Of a stretch of DNA of 64,000 bases, positions 23,128 to 33,759 are shown one piece after another. The stretch covers positions 46,843,895 through 46,907,894 of the forward strand of contig CM055109.1 in assembly GCA_029204225.1 (NCBI GenBank), read 5' to 3'. A program made the translations under genes and the position numbers. The stretch comes from Diphasiastrum complanatum (taxonomy: Eukaryota; Streptophyta; Lycopodiopsida; Lycopodiales; Lycopodiaceae). Positions within the stretch are counted from its first letter, which is position 1. Every line of letters begins with the position of its first letter. The notes under the pieces were generated by a model. It was not told the DNA's origin and made no database searches. It saw nothing but the letters and a program-made list of their open reading frames with translations.

Positions 23128-24299
23128 CTACATCCACTCCAGATAAAAAAGTAGTCCAACATCATCATGAGCACAAAAGACATCGAATGGTAACATAATA
23201 CAAGCAAGCCAAAATCACACATGAGAGAGAGAGAGCGATGTATTAATGTCTTTAAAATTACCCAAAGGTGCATAAGACCGATAAGTACATTTCAAGTGTG
23301 CATGTAACTATCGGAGAGTAAGAACGTCTCAAAAAAGTCCAACAAACATAAAATAAGCTGTCTACCGTATTAGCGACTAGTAAAAGAGATGTGATGAAGA
23401 TCATTAAGTGTTGTACAAAGGATATGAAACCAACTATCTACATAAACAACATGGAAAAACTCATAAAAACTTGGAGTTAACGAAAGTTGGTTGTAGTAGT
23501 GATTGTTGAAGTTACTAAGGCTAGAGGGTGACCAGAGTGATGTGAAGCTCATATCTATCAAATAGCAAGCCCATGTAAAGTCCTCCAATGATGATCTCGA
23601 TAACGTCATCCAGAGAAAAAGGATGTGATATGCATTATGAATTGTTGGAATCCCTCCATGTGCATCTTTTAGGCGAAACATCTCATGTAACATCAGGAAA
23701 ACACATCTTTGATCCTAATATGACATCAGTGAGCACACTATGATAGGCTAGTCTCAAAATAGACGATCATGTCAACCTTTGATCAAATAAGACAATGGGC
23801 ATCGAACTACAAAGTGCTCCTGAATCTCTACCTCATGCAAAGAACAAAACAAACATATCCTATCTTAGCAATGAATCGCACAAAACATGCCAATCTCAAC
23901 CTGAAGGATGTGATTGTGTGATGACACTCTCAATAGAGTATACAGTAAGCTATGAATATCTCAAGGTCTATATATGGTCATGCGTCAAAACCCCATATGC
24001 ACTCATCTCCAAGAAGTGTTCCATGTAAGAACTTGACCCCCAACTGCCCAAACCATAATCTTTGAACATATGATCTATGTATAAACTGACTAACATATAA
24101 GTTTGCTTTCACGAAGGTGAGATATAGATATCACATATAAATCCAAGAGCAGGTAGCCTAAGAATATACCAAGACAAGTGGCGACACTACTCATAAAGTC
24201 TAAGAGATGCAACTGCTACATGGGGGTATCATTGCCCATATCTAAAATTCCAAACACTCTAACTCTTTGAAGATTTATGATCATCCCAAAAAACATATG
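23128..24299. other. Intron 3 sequence, nothing certain
   Basis: There is a short GA run near 23225. No CBL exon and no domain were recognised. The right part may be the decayed 3' end of the LINE relic that follows. Confidence 0.45.
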
Positions 24300-24419
24300 C
24301 TTGAATAGGGGGGCATTGCAAACTCAACTAATGAGGAATCAAGGATTTACCACGTATCAAACATAACAACATAGTACTGTTGAGGCATGAGAAATCAAAT
24401 AATTCCAATACACCAAGTT

Positions 24420-25560
24420 TCTATAGCATACATAGCAATTGGAGTAACCAAGGTATTGAGGAGGCAACATTTACTCTGTGCATCCCAATTTGCCTTTGAA
24501 AGCATAATCTCTCCATGTTGACCACATAACTCTTTCCTATGCCAGGTCTACTCATAGCTATCTCACTCCTTGGGGGGGTCCAGTAAAGAATACCCCCAAA
24601 CATGTCTAAGGAAAAACAATCTCCAAGCATTGACTATCTAGAATAAATGAATCTCTGTAAATAAAGCATCTAGATGTAACGACGATCATAACCTTAGTCC
24701 TCTTTGACCTCTAAGCCCCAAGCCTTACGAAAGGACTATAGTGTATCAAGATGATGTTGCGGTCCTTCACTATATGGAAACTAGAACAACATCATTCGCA
24801 TAAAATAGGGTAGTTATTAGCATATGGCTAGCGAAACCTCCCTTCCTGAGAGAGCTCATGCTTAAGCTTATCATCACGCGCTACCGTCGGCGGCTCAAAG
24901 CCGCCCAATTTTCAACCTTGGCCACTATCCTAACCTATAACAAACTCTAGTTCATCAATATATAGACAAAGAGCATAGGCCAAACAGAACAATAACTTTA
25001 CGTCGAGAGTTCTCGGCACTAGCTAAACTTATATGAAGCATCCAAAAACCCTCTCGTATAATGTCATCACCATTAGTACAATGTTCTATGAGAACTAGGG
25101 ATCCCTCCATCTTTGGATAAGGAGATCTCGTGGTACTAACTCAAAAGCTCATCTAAAGTCAACAAAGCAACGATACGCCCTCTTTTTTTCGAACCTCACC
25201 CCCTCAATGATAGCTCTAAGAGTGAACACATGATCTAAAATGGAGTGTTCTGATCTATAACCTGCTTGCCCTATGACAACTAAACGTCTCGTTTGCTCAC
25301 CATTGTCTAAAGCATGATCTCATAAAGCTTAGTTATGACATGCCCTATTACAATCGTATAGTAATTCTCCGGTCTCAAGGGTCACCAACTTTGTGTATCA
25401 GATGTGTAACATTGGTACATCAAGCGGGAAGAAACCAAGATATGGCTAAGGAATTAAGGAAATCAACAATGATAGTTGAAATAATATCTACTCCATGTAT
25501 GAGCAATTTTTACTTACGGTCATCAATAGCTCTTGTTGTCTCACATTTCAGCTAGGCAAT
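24420..25560 (-). pseudogene. LINE (non-LTR) reverse transcriptase relic
   Basis: Read on the minus strand from right to left, decayed LINE RT segments appear in the correct order. These are ENYYTIVIGHVITKLYEIML, DQNTPF with a LEL(S) block, LFGLC and YIDELEF, FYANDVVLVS (the YxDD catalytic box, with N for D at the third position), and LLNTLVTPIAMYAIETW. Stops and frame changes are frequent. The catalytic box substitution and the stops show it is dead. The endonuclease domain was not found. Confidence 0.78.
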
Positions 25561-26084
25561 AGCATCATGACCTATCTAAGATGTGAACATGGTGAACTTT
25601 GAAGGCGTAGAGGATATGGTGATGGGTACTAAAGTAGGTATTTTGTAGAGAGTAGTAGCATATTGGGACTAAGCATTAAGATCCGTGAGAGGTGGTGGAA
25701 ATTGCAAGAAAATGAACTGTATAGAAGGTCTAAGAGTCTCAAATTTTCAAAGTGATTGTAACTGACCCTTTTTTAGACATAACATAGCACAATGGTGATG
25801 TTTGGTATCTCACATAAGCTGAGGAGATGTGGAACGAGTGCGGACTTCGAGGAGATGGCGATTACAGCATTCATCATCATATTAAATTGTTTTGGAAAAA
25901 ATTATGGTGTCTAGAGATATAAGGTTTGGGACATGAACGACATAGTCGTTCGTTGTATGGAGAGCAAAAGTGAGGAAGAAAGCTTGAGTCTTGAGAAGAT
26001 TGCCCAAAGAGAGGTGACGAAGCAAAGAAATGAGCGATTCTTGAGATAGGACGGCATGAGAAGATCTTTGCCATTGACAGTTAC
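25561..26084. other. Intron 3 sequence, nothing recognised
   Basis: No coding or repeat structure was recognised between the LINE relic and the gypsy-4 LTR. Confidence 0.4.
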
Positions 26085-26467
26085 GAATAGAGCCACAGCT
26101 GATCTAGAGCTAAACTATGAAAGCATCACATAAGCAAGACTTAACCCTAGAAAGCAGGAAAGAGAGAGATCAATATCATCAGCTGAATAACAAATGACAC
26201 AGTTTCCCTACTTATAGCCAAACGGAAGCCCTAAAAGGAAGCTTCCGGTGGCTAGGGCCCAACTGGGAGGGAAAATAGTGCGCCCTCCAAGAAGGCCCCC
26301 ACTCTCTAGTAGTATGTCCAAATGGCCTAATAATGAATAATAAGGCCAAAGGCCAACCATATAGTCTAAGTGTCACTAATGAATAAAAAAGGGCCCAAGG
26401 CCTGCTTATGCATAAAGTAAAGTAAATGTAAATGGACGCGGCGAATGTAATGAGCCGAGTCCATAAC
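26085..26467 (-). repeat. Gypsy-4 3' LTR (family shared with gypsy-3)
   Basis: The segment GGGAGGGAAAATAGTGCGCC and the following GGCCCCCACTC match the gypsy-3 LTR, as does AGTAAATGTAAA near the right end. A purine-rich tract on the minus strand (GTGCCGGGGAGAG) borders it at about 26467-26480, as expected next to a 3' LTR. The outer left boundary is approximate. Confidence 0.6.
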
Positions 26468-26584
26468 TCTCCCCGGCACAAAAAAAAAGACCCAACTGCC
26501 GAAAAGAAACTGGATCAACAAGTAGCAAGCCCTGGTGCATCAACAACTAGAGCAACATCTGATGTAGAGAAATCAACAAGTGCA

Positions 26585-26830
26585 GGAGGAGCACGATCCT
26601 AATCCGCAGGTGATGGTGTATGATAAAAGACATCAGTAGGCTCCCATGTGGCCTCCTCAACAGGACGACCATCGAACTGGACCAAAAACTGAATCTGCCG
26701 GCAGAATCGACTATGGTGAAGGCGAACCTGGTCAATGGCAGCTGGTAAGAAAGGGAACAACTCAGGATCAACATCATGGCGACGAAGGGAACATCTCGGC
26801 CGCGTCATCTGAAACCAAGCAATATGGAAC
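26585..26830 (-). pseudogene. Gypsy-4 chromodomain end of pol
   Basis: The minus strand encodes FLVQFDGRPVEEATWEPTDV, a retrotransposon chromodomain, close to its stop codon and the 3' LTR. Upstream (26831-27876) the expected integrase is absent. Instead there is a degenerate sequence with scattered CCAAGGTATCC motifs that continues beyond copia-2 at 33267-33418. Confidence 0.72.
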
Positions 26831-27876
26831 AACCAGGAATGCCAAGGAACCAGAAAAAGATCAACCAGCAACCAGGAATGCCAAGGTATCCGTAATGCCC
26901 AAGATAGTAGAGGATCAGCCCAAAAGATAGGGGCATCATACCAAGGTATCCAAAAAGCCCGAGAAAGTAGAACTGCATCAACAACGGGAAGCCAATAAGG
27001 AAACTGGAAAAGAGATGGACACTCATCGCGAATAGCCGCATCATACACGTAATCACCAACCATATGTGCAAACTCAGTGATATAGGTGCCCCAAGAAAAG
27101 ATAGCAGCATCGGAAGATCAGCACCAAGGAGTAGGAACATAAGCAGGATGACAGGCACGTTGTAGTAGCATGGAAAAGCAAGCGATATGCCAAGAAACAT
27201 GGATCATAAAGAGGTCATCCTGACAAAGGATAGCTAAAATGGAGAAATGTGCACCAACATGGTCAAAAGCCCAAGGTATCCATAAGGCCCATGAATGAGA
27301 AGTAGCAATGGCACACGGTACCTTCAAGGCCCCTATCACGAGAAGAGCAGCATGCCAAAAGCTCCAGAAGGTCCAAGAAATCAATGCATCATCTAAAAAG
27401 ACATGATGCATAAAAACAATAGCAACAAATCTAGAAATAGTAGAGGCCTCAACTGAAAAACTGTAGCCGAAAAACTCATCCAGAAAGACCTCATATGGAC
27501 ATACCAATCCATCATAGGATACACCAAAAACGGATGGAGAATCGGATGACCCATCGGAACTGGCCGCAAGTGTAATCCCAAAGTACACACCAGGCGCACA
27601 AGTGAGGAATAGAAGAAATGCACTGGAACGAGAAACAGGATCCCCAACATCAGTAGCAAGCATCGGATTAATATCCACGTGTAGCTGGGAATGAGTATCA
27701 AAGCATATATGAGCAATACTGAAGTATATGGCAGCAACATCCCCAAAAACTATCCAAGAGAGGAGAAGGAACTCTCTCAAGGTACTCTAATGGTCTCAGA
27801 AAACCAGAACAAAGTGGCAACTCAGCATCGGAGACCAAGCGATATGGAGCGACATAGAGACCAATAGAGAAGATAC

Positions 27877-28276
27877 TGTTGAAGAGTAATGCCTATTTTA
27901 CCCCTTTTTGGCTAAGCATTAGTTAAGTTGTACATAACTCATGGGGCATGTTTTTAATTAAATGCATGACCCCCCCTTTTGTTAAGTTATGTAAATTAGT
28001 GCAAGTGGCCCACTTGGCCAAGTAGCTCACTCCTATGGTTGACACCTAGACTTTCCATGCATGTAAAGGAGGTGCTTGCCTCACAAGGGATTTGGAGGAC
28101 CCACGCCCTCCTCTCTCTCTCTAGCAATTCATTTCTTCTTGAGACTTTTGAGTTTGTGAGATGCTCATGCAATTCTCCTTGTGTGTGATATTTCCATAGC
28201 CAAGTTTTCTCAAGCTTTCATAGTTGATCTAGCATCTGAGTTAAGATACTCCATAGCTAGGTCTCATAAATCCTCA
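27877..28276 (+). repeat. Copia-2 5' LTR and primer-binding site
   Basis: It begins TGTTGAAGAGTAATGCC and ends AAATCCTCA. TGGTATCAAAGC at 28277-28288 is the initiator tRNA-Met site with one change. A CT run near 28110-28122 and an untranslated leader of about 460 bp precede the gag ATG. Confidence 0.95.
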
Positions 28277-28745
28277 TGGTATCAAAGCAGGTTGTCTAGC
28301 CTGTGAGTCTAAGAGTGAGAGAAACTTCAGTGCTTAGATTCTTGAGAAGATTCTTATCTTCTACAAGCACCTCAATCTTGAAAGAGGGAGCATTTGATCT
28401 ACAGGTGTCAGATCAGGTGGAGTCTTGCACTGTTGGAGAGCTATTGGCAAGGGGAGTGGGATGATCCAAAAACTTTCTAAATCTGGCTAAGTTTTGGAGA
28501 GTCTTTCTGGAGGAGCTTACACAAAAGTAGGGCGCACTTTCTGTAGGGGCTTCTGGTTTCTGTTCCAGTGGAGCCTAGTGCTTGTGCTAGTGAGGCCACA
28601 CCAAGTGGCAAAGACAAAAGCAGGAGCTGAAGGGTTGCCTTGAAGTGGCTACATACCCTAGTTTGGGGTTAATCCCTTGTTGCTTGAAGTTGTTCTTTTC
28701 TGATCTTTTTCAGGTTGAGCTTCTGTTTTAAGCACAGATTTTAGC

Positions 28746-31700
28746 ATGGCAAGTCTTGGGGAGAGTTTGTTGGGTGAATCTAGCAAACTAGATGGCACAA
28801 ACTACAGAGTGTGGAAGTTCAAGATAGCCAATATCTTGATGGATAAGAATTGCTGGGAGGTCATGACAGGTACAGAACCTGTACCAACATCTGATCCTGA
28901 ATTGAAGGACTACATGAACAGGAGACATAAAGCTCATAGGATAATCAATCTTTCTGTCAAGGACAATATTATTCCTCACATTTGCAATGCAAGGGATGCA
29001 GCTGATGCTTGGACAATTCTGAAGTCTATGTTTGAAACAGTGGATTCAGCCAAGCTGGTGTATTTGCAAAACAGGTTACATACTCTCAAGATGGAAGCAG
29101 GTGCAACAATTGGTGATCATATTACAAAGGTCAAGGACCTATTGGATCAGCTTGCTTCAGTTGGAGAGAAAGTAAGTGACAGGAGTATTGTTCCCATAGT
29201 CTTGAACAACTTGTCATTCAACTATCAAGACTATGTGATGTCCCTTTCTGCTAGGGAGAAACTCCCAACCTTTGGGGAGTTATGTGGTCTTCTTTTACAG
29301 GAGGAGATGAGAAGGAAGAATCTTTCTGAAAGGGAAGATAATCCAGAGCTTGCATTTGCTTCTAAGAAGAAGCAAAACTTTCAGAAGAAAGGCAAAGGCA
29401 AAAAGAAGAACTCAAAGCAAAGCTTGGAGCAGCAGGTGTCCAAGTTACAGGTTGGAGAGGAGTCAAGCACCAATTCCTCATCTACACCCAAGAGGAAGGG
29501 CAACTGCAACTATTGTGGTAAGTATGGGCATTTTGCTTTTGAATGCAGGAAGAAGCAAAGTGATCAGAAGAAGGGAAAGAACCAGCAGAGTCACTTTGTT
29601 GACAAAGTTGCAGAGGAGGAGCAATCTGGTGTGCTTGAGCTATTCACCGCAGCCCTATCATCTGAATCCACATTTGGTGGATGGTACATTGATTCTGGAG
29701 CCTCAAAGCACATGACACCTCATAGAGATTGGTTCAGCACCTATGAGGAGACAGAAGATAGCCAGCATGTTTGCCTTGGAGATAATTCTACACGTATGGT
29801 GAGGGGCAAAGGTACAGTTGCAATACAGCTATCATCAGGTGAGGTGAAGGAAATTAAAAGTGTGTTGCATGTACCAGGGTTGGCTAAGAACTTGTTATCT
29901 GTTGGTGCCATTACCGAACAGAACATGGTGGTAGAGTTTAATGATTCTAAATGTTTGGTAAAAGACAAATAGAAGAACTTCAAAGTGGTAGCCAAGGGAA
30001 TGAAAGAAGGAGGTCTTTACAAGCTTTTCACAACCATTCCTAGCCAAGAGGCCTTGTCTGCAAGAGATACTAATCGGGACAAGATTTGGCATGAGAGATA
30101 TGGTCATTTGAGTTACAAAAGTTTGCAAGTTTTGAACAGGCACAAAATGGTAGTAGATCTTCCTAGCATTAAGTCTTCTTCAGATACATGTGAGGCTTGT
30201 GCATTAGGGAAGCAACAGAGGAAAAAGTTTCCAAAGGAGAAAGCTACCAGGGCCAAGGGCATTCTTGAACTTGTGCATTCAGATTTATGCGGTCCCATGC
30301 AGGTCAAATCAGCAGGGGGGGCATACTATCTCATGACCTTCGTAGATGATTTCTCTCGGAAGGTATGGGTCTATTTTCTAAAACTGAGATCTGAAGCGTT
30401 CAAATACTTCAAACAGTGGAAAGCTATGGTGGAAAACCACACAGGAAAGAGGTTAAAGACTCTCAGGTCAGATAAGGGTGGTGAGTATATTTCTGATGAG
30501 TTCAAAGATCTTTGCAAAGCATGTGGGATAAAGAGACAGTTTACTGCTCCACATACACCGCAGCAAAACGGCGTGGCTGAGCGGAAAAACAGGTCTATAG
30601 TTGAGTGTGCGAGCCAAATTCCTTTTGGGCAAAAGCGGTAGCAACTGCTGTTTTTCTATTGAATAGAAGTCCAACCAAAGCAGTTGAAGGAATCACGCCA
30701 GAAGAGGCATATAGTGGCAACAAGCCCAAGGTGGGCAGCCTTCGAGTATTTGGGTGTACAGCATATGCACATATACCAAAGGACTTGCGGAAGAAACTTG
30801 ATGCAAAATCCGTAAAGTGTGTCTTTCTTGGGTATAGTGAAGGTGAGAAAGCTTATGTGCTATATGATCTCGAAAATAGGAGGAAGATCCTAAGTCGAGA
30901 TGTCATCTTTGATGAAGAGCATGCACCCAAGATACAGGAGCAAGAGAAGGAAGGAATTACTGAGTTCATACCCTTGATTGATTCCACGGATGAGGATCCT
31001 AGTCAAGAGTCCTGTAAGCCTCAAGTGCAAGAGCAACAACAGGAAACCGAACCTACTAGTTCGAGACCTCTTTTTGGCCAAGTACCAGAAGCAGAAGTTG
31101 GGGACAAACGGAAGACTAAAACAGTACCATGGGATACGTGGTCACCATCCACATCACCTACTGCTAGGAAGAAGCTACCTAGGTGGTATTGGGAAACAAT
31201 CAAAAAAGGTCAAATGATTGAAGAAGGAGAGAGCAGTGAACAGGGTGTCAGAAGATCTCTTAGGTCTCATGAGAGACAAGAGACTAACTTTGCTCTTATG
31301 TCCACTATTCTGAATGCAGATGAGCCACAATTCTTTCACGAAGCCGTGAGAGAAAAGGTATGGCAACATGCCATGCAGGAGGAGTACGACTCCATTGTCA
31401 AGAATGACACATGGGAGCTCACTACATTGCCAGAAGGGAAGCAACCAATAGGTTGCAAGTGGGTCTATAAGACCAAGTTTCATGCCAATGGAACAGTGGA
31501 CAAGTACAAGGCAAGGTTGGTGGCGAAAGGCTATGCTCAGCAAGAGGGGCTAGACTATGATGAGACATTCGCACCTGTTGCTAAAATGACATCTATCAGG
31601 ACCGTTTTGGCTATAGCCTCATATTTTGATTGGGATGTCCATCAAATGGATGTCAAGAGTGCCTTTCTTAATGGGCACCTACAGGAGGAGGTTTACATGG

Positions 31701-32872
31701 AACAACCGCAGGGATTTGAAATAACAGGCAAGGAGAATCTGGTTTGCAGGCTTAGGAAAGCCTTGTATGGGCTCAAACAGGCGCCAAGGGCTTGGTATAG
31801 CCGAATTGATGAGTACTTTGCAAGGCAAGGGTTTGAGAAGAGTAAGTCTGATTGCAATCTTTATGTCTTCAGGGAAGGAGAAGACTTTGTGGTTGTTGTG
31901 CTCTATGTGGATGATCTACTCATCACGGGAAGCAATAAGAAGCTTATTGCTTGTGTTAAGAAGAATCTTTCTAATGAGTTTGAAATGAAAGATTTGGGTT
32001 TGCTACACTATTGCCTAGGAGTTGAACTTTGGAAAGGAAAGCGTTGTCTTTTTATCTCACAGGCAAAGTATGCACAGAAATTATTGAAGAGGTTTAACAT
32101 GCAAGAAAGCAAACCAATCAGCACACCCATGGATGCAAGCAACAAGCCATCAAAAGATGATGGTCCAGCATTTGCAGATGAGACGCTCTATCGTCAGTTA
32201 GTGGGCAGCCTGATTTACCTTACTACCACCAGGCCAGATATTGCTTATGCGGTTGGAATCGCAAGTCAATACATGTGTAAGCCTACCGATGCACATTGGA
32301 AGGCAGCCAAGCAGATCCTACGATATGTGAGAGGGACAGTGACTTATGGGATTGGATACACGGATGACGGGAACCTTCAGCTGGAAGGCTATTCAGATTC
32401 TGATTGGGCAGGTGATAGAGACGATCGGAGATCGACGACAGGCTATTGTTTCAGCCTAGGTTCAGGGGCTATATCGTGGTGCAGTAAGAAGCAGCCTACT
32501 ATTGCTCTATCGTCTACCGAAGCTGAGTACAGGGCGACTACGAGGTCCGCCTGTGAAGCCATTTGGTTACGCCGTCTACTTGAGGACATGCAGATTGCTC
32601 AAGTAAGACCTACATTGTTACATTGTGATAACCAAAGCTGCATTCAGCTTGCAAGGAATCCAGTCTATCATGCACGGACAAAACATATAGAGGTGGACCA
32701 GCATTTTATACGAGAGAAAGTGCACAGTGGGGAGATCGAGCTAGTTTATTGTGACACCGACGACCAGACAGCTGATATTTTTACTAAACCACTTAGTAAA
32801 GATAAGTTTGAAAAGTTCAGAACTTTGTTGGGTGTCAGTTTGAATAAAATTGCCATTAAGGGGGGGTGTTGA
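28746..32872 (+). pseudogene. Copia-2 gag-pol with one stop and one frameshift
   Basis: A single polyprotein order is intact: gag from ATG 28746 (CCHC CNYCGKYGHFAFEC), protease (YIDSGASKHM), integrase (HERYGHLSYKSLQ; SDLCGPM; AERKNRSIVEC), RT (DETFAPVAKMTSIR, QMDVKSAFLNG, YVDDLLITG) and RNase H (GYSDSDWAGDRDDRRST, ALSSTEAEYRA, TKHIEVDQHFIREKV, ADIFTKPL). TAG at 29970-29972 interrupts the end of protease, and a 25-bp deletion at about 30613, relative to copia-1, shifts the frame in integrase. The frame from 30605 to 32872 (755 codons) is otherwise open. These two lesions make this copy non-autonomous despite its youth. Confidence 0.93.
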
Positions 32873-33266
32873 AGAGTAATGCCTATTTTACCCCTTTTTG
32901 GCTAAGCATTAGTTAAGTTGTACATAACTCATGGGGCATGTTTTTAATTAAATGCATGACCCCCCCTTTTGTTAAGTTATGTAAATTAGTGCAAGTGGCC
33001 CACTTGGCCAAGTAGCTCACTCCTATGGTTGACACCTAGACTTTCCATGCATGTAAAGCAGGTGCTTGCCTCACAAGGGATTTGGAGGACCCACGCCCTC
33101 CTCTCTCTCTCTAGCAATTCATTTCTTCTTGAGACTTTTGAGTTTGTGAGATGCTCATGCAATTCTCCTTGTGTGTGATATTTCCATAGCCAAGTTTTCT
33201 CAAGCTTTCATAGTTGATCTAGCATCTGAGTTAAGATACTCCATAGCTAGGTCTCATAAATCCTCA
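32867..33266 (+). repeat. Copia-2 3' LTR
   Basis: It is identical to the 5' LTR except at 33059. It overlaps the last codons of pol by a few bases, and a run of G before 32867 forms the polypurine tract. Confidence 0.95.
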
Positions 33267-33418
33267 GATATTGCACCAACCACCGAACCAGGAGGGCTAT
33301 CTGAGGTATGAGCAAAAGCAATAGTAGAAATACCACCAAGGTATACGGCCTGAATATCAATGAAACCAAGAATGACCACTGAATACAATATCTGTGAATC
33401 AAAGCATATAGGCACAAG

Positions 33419-33560
33419 TGTTAGAGTTAATGTTTAATTTAGTACCCCTAATGTTATCATTTAGGATTAATTAGTAATAGTTTGGCCATGCCTGCGTGCT
33501 ATTATAGGGGCCATTACTATTTATAGTAAGTCGTATTTTAGGGTCATTACTATTGGGATG
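33419..33560 (+). repeat. LTR fragment related to the copia-3 5' LTR
   Basis: TGTTAGAGTTAATGTTTAAT, then GTACCCCTAATGTTA, then GGCCATGCCTG and GTGCTATTATAGGGGCC resemble the reverse complement of about 61995-62111. It is an isolated start of an LTR, 140 bp before CBL exon 3. Confidence 0.6.
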
Positions 33561-33699
33561 TATTCTTTGATAAGGATGGATCTCATAAAGATACAGAAAT
33601 ATCTTATGATAGGAGGCAAGTATTCTCATTAACTCAAAACCTTTTCACATGTAAAAAGGCTTATTGAAAACTATGCAATTTTTAAAACAAGAGGCTTAC

Positions 33700-33759
33700 T
33701 CGATCCGCAAAGAGACTTTCCTTCTTGTTGTTTTTAAATAGAGCCAATTTAAACTCCTC
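33700..33759 (-). CDS. CBL: CBL exon 3
   Basis: The 60-bp exon encodes EEFKLALFKNNKKESLFADR, the end of EF-hand 1 and the linker before EF-hand 2. It corresponds to EEFQLALFK-NKKE-LFADR of CBL2/3 proteins. The acceptor is GCTTGTAG and the donor is CGA followed by GTAAGC. Both ends are in phase 0. Confidence 0.95.

Larger units (their letters stand above)
27877..33266 (+). mobile_element. Copia-2, near-complete young Ty1/copia insertion
   Basis: The element is 5390 bp with two 400-bp LTRs that differ at a single base (G at 28069, C at 33059). The flanks are GATAC on the left and GATAT on the right, a 5-bp target duplication with one mismatch. The primer-binding site TGGTATCAAAGC follows the 5' LTR and a polypurine tract (AAGGGGGG) precedes the 3' LTR. 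It lies antisense to CBL in intron 3, with its right end 434 bp from exon 3, and interrupts the gypsy-4-associated repeat. The LTR identity implies recent insertion. Confidence 0.95.

Noticed and set aside
26805-27780. Long minus-strand open frames upstream of the gypsy-4 chromodomain.
   Set aside because: The translations are Trp/Phe/Leu-rich, overlap in two frames and follow short DNA repeats. They show no integrase or RT motif.
28659-28742. An extra segment of about 80 bp in the copia-2 leader, absent from copia-1, considered as a spliced intron.
   Set aside because: Its borders are not GT..AG, so a deletion in copia-1 is simpler.
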